Source of the DNA: Mortierella sp. BCC40632
Taxonomy: Eukaryota > Mortierellomycota > Mortierellomycetes > Mortierellales > Mortierellaceae
NCBI GenBank assembly: GCA_011634665.1
Contig: WAEK01000004.1
Span: forward strand, 2,423,501 to 2,487,500
Reading direction: 5' to 3'
Length of the DNA stretch: 64,000 nt
The notes under the pieces are model-generated. The model had not been told where the DNA came from and made no database searches. It worked only from the letters and a program-made list of their open reading frames with translations. Made by a program: the position numbers and the translations under genes. Each line of letters opens with the position of its first letter. Within the stretch, counting starts at the first letter, position 1. Positions 1 to 12,200 of the stretch are shown here, piece after piece.

Positions 1-1106
1 TTTTGTGAGTGTTGGAGCCGTCTGAAGAAATCTCTGCCGAGAACCGAGATCCATGGCTATTATCTCGTCTTTTTGTTCTAACTTGGCAGGATGAATCGAC
101 TTTTCCCTAAAAGAAACCTTTGTCTCGGCTGCTGGTTTTATTAACACCATAAAAGGCTCTCTCGCTTTCCATGGGGTCTATGGCCTACACCCAAAGGTGG
201 CAGTAAGAAATTTCTTCCGCTCGACATCAAGGGAGCGTAAAATGACACGGTTGGTGAAAGATTCTTCAGAGGGCAAAAGCTAATCCGGCTACAGAGGAGG
301 CAGTTTCCAGAGTGAATCGATTTCTTGCCCCCCTAAACTCATCCCGTGGCAAGCGTTACTGCGAGCTTTTCCTTCCTCTCTCTCTTTCCTCTCTCCTTCT
401 CCTCCCTCTTTTTTCTTTACCCTTTGACCATTGTCGTTGTCCACATTTGCTGCCAACCTCATCCCCTCCCACTGTCACTCCATCCATCCTTACTGGACAG
501 ACTCTCATCACGTACGCTTCTGACGCATCCACACATTGCTCAAGGTAATCTCTGGTGCCATGAGTCATGTAGTCATGTTATGAGAACCTGATCGCATCTG
601 ACAAAGGAGCGCCACTCGACTCGCATGCATCCTTTTCGTTTCGTCTCGTCTCGTTTCGTTCTGTCACTATTTCACTCCGCATCGACCGCTCGTTGTCCTT
701 ATCTGCACTCTCTGCGCTGGCAATTCCCGATGAAGAGGGTTGCGCATGCAGAGAATGTCATTGTCCATGCAAACATTTGTTTGGCAGGTTGTCCCCTTTC
801 TGGTCTCCTTTCTCCCTTCCCCTGTTCCGACCACCCTCGAGTCACACTGGCGGCGCGTGCCCATTTATCAGGTCGTCTTGTGCCGAGGTTCTGTTCTATT
901 CTTTTCTGGTTCGTAGCCCAAACGCTCGCCTTCTATGCCTCGTCCGATTCGGTTGCTATTGGCCTTGCTCCTGTGGAGGTAACAAATGCATGCCTTTAGT
1001 GTCGAGCCAGGAACCATCTCGCTTGTCTTTTCAACTCTTTTAAGTCGACAGAGAGTGAATCGGTGGCAAAAAAAATGAGGAGCCGAGGCTGTCTGTGTAT
1101 GTGAGC

Positions 1107-1110
<4 letters not shown>

Positions 1111-1152
<42 letters not shown>
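1111..1152. repeat. (GT)21 microsatellite
   Basis: A perfect run of 21 GT dinucleotides about 0.9 kb upstream of the SKT5-like start. The Cys-Val or Thr-His frames across it are products of the repeat, not genes. Confidence 0.97.
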
Positions 1153-1154
<2 letters not shown>

Positions 1155-1945
1155 TCGAGAAGAGTGTCTCGTCCACATGGCGCGAGAGTGCACGGCGCTC
1201 CCATGGGAGAGAGGGGAGAGGAAAGGAGAGTGGAACGTGCAGTTGTGCTCACAGCCCACCGCCTCTCTGTATCCCGCCCCAACTTGGCCGCAGCGAAAAT
1301 TGAGTTGCCCAAAAGACACACATAGCGGGCAGTGATGAAAAAAAAAAGTTTTTTTTGTCCTCTTGGCCAGGTGCATTATTCACCGTCCCATGTTACCATT
1401 TGAGTACCCCTGGAGGAGGACTGTACCTTGTCTCCTCCCGAGCTGCGGCCATGCGAAAAGATGGGCCGATGTGTTGCATCGTGCCTTCCTCTAGCGCCTA
1501 TTCCTGGCGTTCGCACTCGTTGGCCATTGGCCCTTGGGCGCTCTGCTAGTCTTCCATAAGCAGGTTCAGCCACACAGACAAGCCCAGCCCAGTGTTGGGA
1601 AAAAAGGAACAGGGGACGGGTAGAGGCAGCCATCGGGTAATGTGCACACGGTACAGCTTTTACAGCTTTTTCGGCTGTTTTTGCAAAATGAGCGCCTGTC
1701 TAAAATTGCCTGTGCTCCATGGTATTTTGGTGTGACCGAAGTGCATCTCCAGCCTACAGCGGCGTCCACGCAAACACAAAGAAGCAGTGGGGCAGCTGTT
1801 TTTCCTTTTTCCTTGCTTGCATCCCATCGATCCGATCTGTTTGCCATTCCCTGTTCCTATCCATCGCATTCCGCTTGATCCCACCCATCATATCTACTTC
1901 TGCATCTGCATCTGTCTGCATCTGCATCTGTCTTCATCTTCATCT

Positions 1946-1946
<1 letters not shown>

Positions 1947-1981
<35 letters not shown>
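1947..1981. repeat. 35-base T tract
   Basis: An uninterrupted T run ends 80 bases before the start codon of the SKT5-like gene. Tracts of this kind recur next to genes and inside introns throughout the window. Confidence 0.95.
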
Positions 1982-2061
1982 CCTTATCCTTTTATCTTTT
2001 TTTCTCTTTCATTTTTTTTCTCTGTCTACCATCGACAGATCTTTCAGTACTCCACTGTCTC

Positions 2062-4557
2062 ATGGACAATCCCAGCCAGGGCCAGTCTCCTCATTACCAG
2101 GTCAAGCTTGCGCCGCTTCCTCCTCGGGAACAGCCGCCTGCCGACTATGACATCTACGAGTCCGACTATGTCTCGTCAAGTTCGTACCAGCAGGTCCAGC
2201 AGCCGCCGCAGCCCGCGCAGCAGCTGCCCCAGATTCTCAGCTCTCACGCATCTTCCTCTTCACTCAGAGATGGCAGCTCTGTTGCTGCTAAGCACACCTC
2301 ACTGAACTCGGTCGCTTCGCACGATTCGGATAACGTCAAGGTCCCTGTCCCGCTTGACTTTGACTTGGGTACGCTCTCGCTCGATGACCCCTCAGACAAT
2401 CACTCGGTCACAGACCTTTCTTCCTTGCCATTGCGCCTCTCCGACTCAGAGTCACAAAAGCCTGTCGAGCGCACAGGATATGTCGACGACACACGTTTCT
2501 CAGGATCCGACCAGGGAACTTCTCTGACGAACTCACCAAGAGGTTCCTTTGCGCCAGGGGTCGCACTCAGCGGCCAGGATCCTACTCAGTCGCCTCAGAG
2601 CCAACGGACGAACAGTGTCGACTCAAACCACTCTGCTGTCAGAGCTTATGCAGCTGCCTATCCCCCAGGAGCTGCAACATATGCAAATGCTCCAGGAGCA
2701 CATGGAGAGTATATTGCTACCCAGGGAGGAGCCCCTGGAGCCTATGGTCATGAGTACGGATATGGTCCAGAATACCAGCATCAGCCAATGCAACGTCCGC
2801 AGTATCGAGGCCCTCCTCCACAGCACTATGGTCAATATCCACAGGATCCCATGGGGCGCCCTCGTCCCAGTTCTCCCTACGCTCAGCATCAACAGCAGTC
2901 ATACCCAGGATATGGACCCAATGGATACCCCGGCGGCGCCTATGATCAATACGGCCAGCCCTTCGGTGCTGACTACAACCAAGGCTATTATCAAGATCAT
3001 CAGCAGTATCATGATGGATACGGTGCATCGGAGCCAGGGTATGATTATGGTGCCTACCGTGGCCCTCCACAGCAGTATTATGGTCGACCTGCAGGGGCAC
3101 ACCTCTACCCCTCACCATCTATCCGTGGCCGTCCTCCCCCAGCTGGCCGTGGGGGCCCACCTAGGCCAATGATGGGGCCTGGAGGACCCCCAGGAGGACC
3201 CCCAGGACCCCCAGGACCCCCAGGAGGACCCGGACCCTACGGACCTAGGCCGCCATATCGCGGCGATTCCAGTAGCAGCGCAGGTTCTAGCACACGAAAC
3301 AACGGTAATTCTCCAGCCGGACCACCCAAGCGAAGGCAATTGACACTTGAAGTCCTGGATGATATGCGTCAGCGAGCCAAGAACAGCGGTGACCCTGCGG
3401 CTCAACTCGATTATGCAAAGGCGCTGATCGAAGCAGCGGTGACATTCGGAAATGATGACCCAGATCCGAAACGACAAAAGAAGAACAAGGAGGCGCTCTT
3501 CTTGGAGGGGCTCAAGATTATCAAGCGACTTGCGACAACAGGCATGGGTATTGGCAAGCCAGCATATCCAGATGCGCAGTTCTTCCTGGCCAATTGTTAT
3601 GGTAACGGATCCCTGGGACTCCAGATTGACCATGACAAGGCCTTTAGTTTGTATATGCAGGCTTCCAAGCAGAACCACCCTGCAGCCACCTACCGGACTG
3701 CAGTGTGTTATGAACTCGGGGCAGGAACAAAACGAGACCATAGTCGTGCGTTGCAATTTTATCGCAAGGCAGCCTCGCTTGGGGATACAGCAGCCATGTA
3801 CAAGTTAGGCATGATCATGTTAAAGGGCTTGTTAGGCCAGCAAAGCAACCCTCGGGAAGCGATTACTTGGCTTAAGCGAGCGGCATCGAATGCGGATGAG
3901 GATAATCCGCACGCGTTGCATGAGTTGGGTCTCTGTTTCGAGAAGGCAGGCACTCCCACAGTGATCCCAGATGAAGCCTATGCACGAGAACTGTTCACGC
4001 AGGCAGCGGGCTATGGATATGCACCTAGTCAGTTTAAGCTTGGTCATTGTTACGAGTACGGAACATTGACATGCCCTGTTGACCCGCGGAGAAGTATAGC
4101 CTGGTACACACGGGCGGCAGAACAGGGAGATGCAGAGAGTGAACTCGGACTCTCGGGATGGTACCTGACGGGAGCGGAGGGTGTTTTGAAGCAGAGTGAT
4201 ACTGAGGCCTATCTCTGGGCTCGTAAGGCTGCTGACAAGGGAAATGCACGCGCCGAGTATGCCGTTGGCTACTATTCAGAGGTAAGAAAGAGATCAGTGT
4301 GTTGGAGTACTCTGTTGAAGAATGTACAGCCAAAAAGATAAGATGTTAACAAACCCTGGGATTCTTAGGTCAGCATTGGAGTGAAACAAGATTTGGAAGA
4401 GGCTAGGAGATGGTACCTTCGATCGGCAGCGCAGGGTAATAATCGGGCCAAGAAGAGACTTGTAGACATGAAAAGGTTGGGAGCGATACGTCGAGTTCGC
4501 CACGACCGGTCTCGACAGGGTGGACAGCCTGATGATGAGAACTGTAAAGTGATGTAG
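2062..4557 (+). CDS. Skt5/Chs4-type Sel1-repeat activator of chitin synthase
   Basis: Two exons (2062-4281, 4369-4557) joined by an 87-base GT-AG intron give 802 residues. Residues 1 to about 420 are disordered and rich in Ser, Pro, Gly, Tyr and Gln, with a collagen-like Gly-Pro-Pro stretch near 370-390. From about 428 to 780 there are tandem Sel1 repeats, seen as repeated A...LG..Y..G and A..W...AA..G patterns. The second exon completes the last repeat (RRWYLRSAAQGN) and ends in CKVM, a CaaX farnesylation box. Yeast Skt5/Chs4 is also a Sel1 protein with a C-terminal CaaX box; it brings chitin synthase to the membrane and activates it. That role is inferred here. Reading through the intron would give a 759-residue protein without the CaaX box. 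Other Sel1 proteins are possible, but the architecture fits Skt5/Chs4 best. Confidence 0.85.
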
Positions 4558-4757
4558 ATAGAACCAGTACCAGTAGAGCAAATATATGCATTCTGCCGTT
4601 CACTCCTTGATCCAAATGGCTGCGAGAATGCAAGTCACGGCGGCAGTCGTGTCAAAAAAAGTGATGCGATCGTTCGTTCCCTCATTGTCTCTTACTCTTC
4701 TTACTCTTACTCTTTCCACCCCCACCCCCCTCCTCCTTCCCCTTTCTCATATATCCC

Positions 4758-5936
4758 ATGGCTTCATCAGCACAGACAGGCGAGAGCGAATATGTCACGC
4801 TTGAAAGTTCAGACGGCTTTCAGTTCATTATCCATCGCGAAGCAGCCATGCTTTCAGGGACAATCCGCAACATGCTTTCTAGCGCAGGTAGACAAAGAAG
4901 AATTGGTGGCGCATTCATTCATTTGAACGGGAGCCATATTAGATATGCCACTCAAAGCAGACCTCATGACATTGTCTTTTCTTTCCTTCTATTTTTCTTC
5001 TTCTTTTTGATGGTACATGTGAATAGGCCAATTCACGGAATCGACGGAGGGTGTTATCCATTTCAGAGACATCAAGTACGTTCCATTTTCAAAGGGGAAA
5101 GAAGTGGGGAATGATAGAGCGAAACTTGGTCATGGACAGTATTTTGAGCAATGACATGGAGTCTTTGGAGAACATGCCCAGTCCATGAACCAGAGCATAG
5201 GCAGTACTCTAGAGATGCCTGACATTCATTTCAGATCTCTTGCCATTTCTTGGGAAGCATTAACCCTTGTTTTTTTTATCGGGCATTCGGGAATACACGG
5301 TGAACTTTGGCACCTTTCTCTTTTTCTGGGCCTTTTGTGTACCCCTTTGTTTAACACCTCCGTGTTCTCTATTGCCTGTCTTTTCTACCTGTTTTTTTTC
5401 TTTTTCTTTTTTTGCATCATGGTGCCATGACATCAACCACTCGGTTGTTCTGAATACCCATTCATTTCATTTCTTTGACTCTAAACGAACAGGGCGGTGA
5501 TATTGGAAAAGGTGTGCGCGTACTGGTACTACAAGGTATGTGAACCAGTGGTGTTTGCCGCACAACTTTTTTCTTTCTTTCTTGTATTGCCAATTAGTTT
5601 GAGTACTGGTCTTTGAATGAGAGATGCGCTAATAACTAGAAATGGTAATTTATAGGCACGACACCTAAACTCGGTGACTGAGATTCCCCATTTTGAGATT
5701 GAACCCGAGTATGCACTCGAGACCCTCATGGCCGCCGACTTTCTTGACAGTGAGTTTTTTTTTTTTTTTATCAGAACACAAAGTAGAGGTGTATTGATTA
5801 CCCTACTCTTCAAAGGATGAGCAAAAAAAAAAAAGGGGAGTAACAAAGGTACTACCCCAACCATGGTCTCTTATGCTAAGTCGGATATGCTACTAACTTT
5901 TTCTTACTTTCTTTTTGAAATCTGCTGTCAGCCTAA
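4758..5936 (+). CDS. ELC1: Elongin C (SKP1/BTB-fold ubiquitin-ligase adaptor)
   Basis: Five exons (4758-4887, 5027-5075, 5493-5535, 5656-5749, 5932-5936) give a 106-residue protein, close to the usual ~110 residues of elongin C. The order of family landmarks is intact: YVTLESSDGFQFIIHREAA, then SGTIRNMLSS, GQFTESTEGVIHFRDI, LEKVCAYWYYK, and IPHFEIEPEYALETLMAADFLD at the C terminus. The last exon holds only two bases of the final Thr codon plus the stop. A branch-point-like TACTAAC lies in the last intron. Elongin C bridges cullin and BC-box substrate receptors, and in fungi it acts in turnover of stalled RNA polymerase II. It is tandem with, but separated by 200 bases from, the SKT5-like gene. 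Confidence 0.93.
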
Positions 5937-6280
5937 CTTGGGCTATAGGAGATACAATATCCTTTTTTTTCGATTGCTGATATAAAAAAAGAAAAAAGAA
6001 AAGAAAAGAAAAGAAAAGAAAAAAAACAGAAACATTCATAACCTGGACCGAGAATATCGCTAGACATACGAAGTGGGAGTTTGATCATTGGAATTTTTGG
6101 TTTGAAGTCATAGAACAAGAGAGAGAAAAAGAGGACTCTGTAAGAAAGAAAAAAAATCGTTGCATGAAACAAGATAGAAAGAGGGGAGGATGAGGAGAGG
6201 GAAGGGGAGAGAGGGCGCTTTAATGATGGGGAGGAGAGAAGCTGAGGAGCAAATTTGTGTATAGGAATGGGTAATGAAAA

Positions 6281-6319
<39 letters not shown>

Positions 6320-6363
6320 GTCATGGTCCACAATGGAGGCGTGCGCGTGTTTGTGTTTTTCAT
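5937..6363. other. Convergent intergenic region with A-rich repeats
   Basis: Shared 3' region between elongin C (+) and dynactin subunit 4 (-). It holds a G(A)4-5 microsatellite at about 5984-6026 and an A tract at 6283-6314. No gene is seen. Confidence 0.7.
6283..6314. repeat. 32-base A tract
   Basis: An uninterrupted A run lies 49 bases beyond the stop codon of the dynactin gene on the opposite strand. Confidence 0.93.
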
Positions 6364-8869
6364 TCAGGAAGCCAGTGTAGGAACTGCATCTCCGAATCCA
6401 AGGACAGTCCAGAAGGTGACCTTCTTTTCGACATGATCAATCTCGGGAGGGGGGAGTTTGGATCCACTGACCACCAGCTGGTTCGACAGTGCAGGAGACT
6501 CTCCATCTGTAAATGCTCTTGGAGCCTTGTAAGTGAACGTTACCAAAAGAGGGATCTATGAAAAAAATAAATAAATAAAATAAATAAAAAATAATTAAAA
6601 ATAAACGTGAGTGCTATTTTCTTTTTCTTTTGGGAGTTATTGCATTCTGGTTTACAATCTCGACAATTAACATTTGAAAATAGTTTTGTCCGCGTATCAG
6701 GAACAGGATAAAAAGCGCAGAGGAAAGGGATTAAAATCTTACCTTGACCTCTCCAGCTACGACAGGTGTGATATCAAGAGCGATACAGGTTGAATTGGCG
6801 GTTCTCTCATACACATCTTCCATGGTGGCTCCAGGAGGCGCGGCAATGGTGCCTACTTCGTATTCCCAGACCTCGTTGAAGGGTGAGATCGTAAACGATG
6901 GCGAGCGGATAACCACGCCATGACTGGGCGAAGCCTTATCACCATACTGTAAAGATACATGGGCTTCTTCATGTCGTGGGTTTGTGAAGCGCAAGATCAC
7001 CTGGGAGGCAGTCTGGACGATCATTGGACGTTGAATGCTCACGATGGTAATATTTGGAAGTTGGTTTCTGGATTTTTTGGAACCATAATGGTATTCGTGG
7101 TTGCATCGTGCCAGATAAAATAATGTTAATATTAATAAAGGAACAAGTTATTTTCCTCGACGTTGATTTTTTTTTGTATCAACTTACAGTGCAATAAGAT
7201 TGATCTTGAACCCAAACGAGTTGCCCTTTTGATCAGGCTTGACCAAAATATGGCGACAGCTCCGGCACCGTCTCAATTTTTTAATCCGCAGATGTATCCT
7301 CTGAGGTTGAAGTCTCTGAGGCGAGTACGACTGATTCTGGAGTGCCATCATTCTTTGCTTCATTGTCGTAGTCTCTTTGATGCTGATGATCGACATGAGC
7401 TTTTCCAGGTTTTCAGTATTCTCCATAACCTGGACTGCGGGTGTGTAGTGCGCAATATCATCTGTCAGTTGAGTTCGAAGACTAGACGCTGCCGAGGCTG
7501 CTGAAGTCGAGTATCGCGAGGTGGACGAATAGCTTGAAGAATGGAGAGACGAAAGGATGGAGGTAGGTAGGCTCGATTTAGTACTTCGAAAGTACTTTTC
7601 AAAGTGATCTTTGAGTCGAGCAAACTCTCGAACATCTGGGAGGGCCTCATCCTCCTTTTGCAGTTGGGCTGAGATTGCAATCAGAGAGTAAATAAGAATG
7701 TGAACAATGGCGAAGGAGAAACCAACTGGTTAGAGCAGTGTTTTTGGTCCGAGATGTTACATGAATTCCTTGTCTTATCTCCATGTAATTTTTATGAGAC
7801 TGTGAGTCTCCAGTACCTGTGAGACTCAAAGGCTTGTCAAAGGTGACGCCAATATCCTGCGAGTTCCAGAGACACATGTTGCAGAGAAGATAGTATTGGG
7901 CATTGTCGGTAGGGTTGGACTGGTAAAGGGTTGCGTCGGGATCTTCAGAAACAACCGAAAGTGTCGCTTGGCAGAGTGGGCAGTAGAAGCAGTTGCGAGA
8001 ACATCTATTTTCAAGAGAGTTTTCTGTCAGCGTGAGGGTGGAGTAAGGTGAAGTGGGTGTGCTTTTTGTATGTGTGTGCGCGTGTGTGTGGAAGGCCATG
8101 AACCACATTCTAAGACTTGACAGTGTCGCTCAATGAGCAGCCGCCAAAAAGCGTGACAAGAGCACATGAAAGAAAAGGAGCGGCAATCTGAACATCCCAA
8201 CGAAAAAAAAAAAAAAAAGCCTTCTGCTTCCCAACACCACGTAGCAACCAAATTATTATAGAGGGCTCTTGTGTTGCTGATGGCACCCAAAAACTGGTTG
8301 GGGGGGGGGACTTACTTGTGTTTCTCAGTCTTGACGCTGGCCGTGGGTGCATCAAAGAGACAGTGTGGGCAATAGTAGCAAACGATCTCGTCCTGGACGC
8401 ACTTTGGACAACGAAGTTCGTCGCACGAGTCGCAAAAATACAAGCGTGAGAGAGGTATCGATCCATGCGTGTCCGAATGGTTACCCGAGTTATAAAGGGC
8501 TTTCTCGGCCTCGGTCTGGGGCTGAAAATGACTGGATGCTTCGCCAGACTGTTGACCAGAAAGAACCAAGGCGGATGAGGCTCGCGTTGTATCACTCGAC
8601 TCTGTCTGAGATGATGGCTGTTCTCGAGTAGGTGATGGCGGCTGAGATTTCGAGGCATCGTCAATGTTCATGGCATCCCTGTTCTCAGATCCTTGTCCAG
8701 TGCTTGCTCCAGTGCTGGTTCCAGCCTCAGCACTGGGTGGTGTTCGTACTCCTGGACTGGCATTGCCAGACTTTGACGAGTGGATGCCTGCATGGTTACA
8801 GTGGCAGCGGTAGTGGACGAATGGTTGACGGACGGGGTCCTGTCCTGGCGGGGCATTGAGCGCGAGCAT
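6364..8869 (-). CDS. DCTN4: Dynactin subunit 4 (p62)
   Basis: Five exons on the minus strand (8869-8316, 8004-7817, 7668-7188, 7067-6743, 6555-6364) give 579 residues. Residues 1 to about 140 start with a small Cys/His patch (YRCHCNHAG) and then are Ser/Thr-rich and disordered. The p62 zinc-binding Cys clusters follow: LYFCDSCDELRCPKC, VCYYCPHCLFDAP, CSRNCFYCPLC and YYLLCNMCLWNS. A helical linker and a C-terminal beta-rich half (VILRFTNPRHEEAHVSL, WEYEVG, KKVTFWTVLG) complete the family layout. The p62 subunit sits at the pointed end of the dynactin Arp1 filament and helps dynein-dynactin dock cargo and membranes. The start is the first ATG in frame. The gene is divergent from the HEATR5/Laa1 gene with a 375-base shared upstream region. 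Confidence 0.92.
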
Positions 8870-9244
8870 GGCGAGAGGAGGCTCTGGTGGCGCTTATCGC
8901 TATCCGTGCGGTCAAAGGCGGAGATGGGGTCGCGGGGGAGATGATACGAAAGAAAGAGAAAGAGAAAGGAAAAGATGCATGCAATCCCTGTGGTTGAGTT
9001 GCCCTGGCCTGGTCTTGAATGTCGTCTCTGACCTGCGAGTCTCAAGACGTGCCTGAGCCTGTTCTTTCGTCCACTCCCCCCCCCCCTCACCTCTTCTCCG
9101 CTTCTCAGTCCCCGTGACGCAAGGAATGATGGCTCAACACGTTGCACCCACTCATGAGTTTAGTACTCCATTCCCATCCTTCCTTCTCTCGTGCTCCATC
9201 CAATCCGGACATTCAACATTTACAGGACCTGTGATCCCTGAACG
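8870..9244. promoter_or_regulatory. Shared divergent promoter region of DCTN4 and LAA1
   Basis: The 375 bases between the two divergent start codons must carry the proximal promoters of both genes. They contain a GAAAGA-rich patch near 8947-8970 and a C run near 9075-9085. I see no clear TATA box. Both genes act in membrane traffic (dynein cargo and AP-1 clathrin adaptor), so co-regulation is possible but is inference. Confidence 0.6.
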
Positions 9245-12200
9245 ATGGCCGTCAGCCCACCCGACACCCGGCCGTCGACCCCTGGCACACCCAGGACATC
9301 GACCGTCCGCGACGTCTTTGAGTTTGATGAGCGTCTCTTCTCCGCTGCAGGCGACATTGACAAGCAGAGCAACCCACCCTCAAACAACAAGCAGGAGCTT
9401 TTTGTCTTTCAGTGGCTAGCTGGCGTCGAACGCGAGCTCAAGCGATGTGGCCATGTAAGGAGGTGTCTTGTGTGCCCGTCGTGCCGATGGACCCTTGGCT
9501 AATGTCTACTCTTTGTCAGAAGATACCTATCTGCCTTTGAAGATACTCGTTCCTCCAAAGGACACGTAAAGAACTATCCTCCTCACGACAATCCTTTGTT
9601 TCTTTATTTCTCTTTCTCTTTACTTGCGTGGAACTGCCTTGGCCGAATCAGGACATCTTTCGAGTTATGCAACCCAACCTGGAGCGCCAACTCCTCAAGC
9701 TGATCTCCATGCCTGCGCCCAAACCTCGACATCCGATCCGCCGATTAATTGCCCGTTGTTTCCTCTCACTCTACGTTCGTGGTAACTCTTCAACTCTTTT
9801 CGAGACGATTCAGATCCTCCAAAGTTTGATTGAAACCGGCAAGGGCATGGGTGACAAAGATGTTAAACTGTATGTACATACTTTCGGATTGTCTCAAGAG
9901 CAGCCTCTTTTTTTTTTTTTAAAAAAAAAAAAAAAAACTCTAGAGACAAGCCCACCAGATCAATGGATATATTGCATGGTCTAACTGTAAGCCGTACTGA
10001 CATCCTCCCTTTTCTTGCTTATGATTTAGTGCGGCAATTCACTGTATCGGCGTGATTATGGAATCTATTGGTGAAAAAGTGAGTATCGCTCTCTCTTCTT
10101 TGCTTCCACAAACGCATCGATAATCGTCTACATAGAAGGAATTTTTGTCTTCGGTTTCCTAAAAGATTTAATTCGCTATTTGGATAGATCATGTCCCTTG
10201 TGCCAGAGCTTACCAACTCGTTCCTCAAAGTCATCAAATCCGAAAAGATAGTAAGTGTCTACTACACGAGCTCGACACTTGACCAAATCGCTGATAAAAG
10301 AGAGAATAGCAGATTTAATCCTCTTCCATTTATCATTATAGTACCCTTTAATCATGCGAGTGGAGGCCATGGTCGCACTTCGAAAAATGCTTCAAGGTGC
10401 TGGACGTGGATCAACCGATCTCACCTCCAAAGAGATCTTGAAGACGCTAAAGCTCACAATTTTGGACAAGGCTCTTATTATGCGGTCTTCGTCAGCGGAG
10501 GTAATTATTCTGTTGTAAACATTGTCTGGAGTCTCCACCTCACGTTATCAGCTTGTCATGGACGATTTCTCTAATTCCTTTATTTGCTGTCAATAGTGCC
10601 TTTCAGCGCTTATCAAGAACACATCAATAGCATTTACAAGAAGCGAATTCGAGGTGTCAACAGCATTGTTTGTCAGGTCGATGGATGATTCTACCTATAC
10701 AATCCGGAAATCCGTCGCAACATTGATTGCGACCTTGCTCTACTCAAAGTTTCAAGGAGAAGAAAACTTGACCATGGCTGGTGCTCAATCCCCTCCACCC
10801 GGTGGCAAACAAGGACCGACTGTCAACGAATCCTTCACGCTGGACGTGAATGAGCTTTTGAGCCACCTCTCCAGCGCCTACAACAAGCCGAACACGAGTC
10901 GGAGCGTCCGAGCGGGTATTTCAGAGACTTATGCGGCCCTTTTCATTATGATTGGACCATCACTTGTCGAACGACACTATGGCTTGATCGTGAAGCATCT
11001 GTTGACGGAGCTAATCTCCAATCCCAGGAACACAGGATCCCGGTTCGAAATCTTGACTGTGAGAGAGCATGTCGAATATCTACTGCGGGGCATCATCGGA
11101 GCTCGTCTCTTGAGTGAATCAGGACAAATTGCCTGTATTAGAGAGCTTGTTGGCAGTTGGTTGAAAACATGGCCTGCAGCCATGCCAGGTGACGTTGAGC
11201 CTTCAGAGTACGCGTTGATTTGTGCCTTGAACGAGACGTCTGCACTATTGTTAGATCTTGGAGGTGCAGCAAGTTCGGTCCAGGTATTGTTTCAACCGAG
11301 CCTTGAATATTTCGTCGCTGGCAATATGCATTCATAGTACACTAAGCATCTAATTCTCCATCTCTATCTATTTTTTTTTTCCACTATATAGGACATTCTT
11401 ATGTCTGCCCTTATTAATTTGGTTTCACACCCTTCGAAGGCAGTTCAGACTGCTACTGCATGGTGCTTACGTTGTCTGTGTATTTCATTGCCCACCAACC
11501 TTGCCAAGCTCATTCAGACCCTCAGTGCAAAACTGTCGACAGACCTTGGAACGCTCAACAACAACGGGGCTAACTTTCAAGATGTGTCGACTCGGGCCCA
11601 TGGTCTCGCCTTCTCGATCGGAAGTCTGCTCTCAGTCATTTCTGTCCACCCGCTTTACGTCTCCATTGAAATGAGCGCTCGGATCTTCTCCATGGCCTCT
11701 CAGTTGATCAAGAGCAGCACTGGCAAAGACATGAGAGTGGCAGCAGCCCAAATTCAGATCGCATGGACTCTTATCAGCGCACTCATGTGTCTTGGCCCTG
11801 ATCTTGTCAAGACGCACTTACCCCAGCTACTACTTATGTGGAAGACCGCTTTGCCAAAGTTCACGGCCAAAGATACGACCAACACGATCCGCACAGAGCT
11901 TGATTGGGCGTTTTTGATGCATTCGCGCGAATGTGTCCTCGGCTCGATCGCCAGCTTCTTGTTCCACAATAGCGAAAAACTAAATGTGGAAAACTCCAAG
12001 CGAATCGCGGCCTTGTTGTCCAACACAATTGGGTTCCTGGGAGTCGTTCCAGCTTCATTCCCTCAACCACCACCAGGCGCCAAGGTCCAACACGAGCTGT
12101 TGAACACCAAGTTTTCGGAGAGGGACGATGTCATCCGAAAGCGGGTCTTTGAGTGTTTTGTAGCAATGCGTCATACATCTGCATTCGAAATCTACCACCC

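Larger units (their letters stand above)
1..2061. other. Upstream intergenic region
   Basis: No coding frame in this stretch has convincing protein character; the open frames are short, low in complexity or need non-ATG starts. It holds a GT microsatellite, a patch of GCATCT/TCATCT-like hexamers at about 1890-1946 and a long T tract shortly before the SKT5-like start codon. It is probably the promoter and 5' leader of that gene. I cannot place a TATA element or the end of a preceding gene. Confidence 0.5.

Noticed and set aside
312..1847. Several open frames of 60-126 codons upstream of the SKT5-like gene
   Set aside because: Many start with GTG or TTG, which is unsafe in a fungus, and the longest run through the GT repeat or pyrimidine-rich DNA. 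No domain pattern.
9500..9650. An extra exon of the HEATR5/Laa1 gene between exons 1 and 2
   Set aside because: Frames there hit stops, and direct joining of GH to DIFRVMQ is in phase and fits the family.
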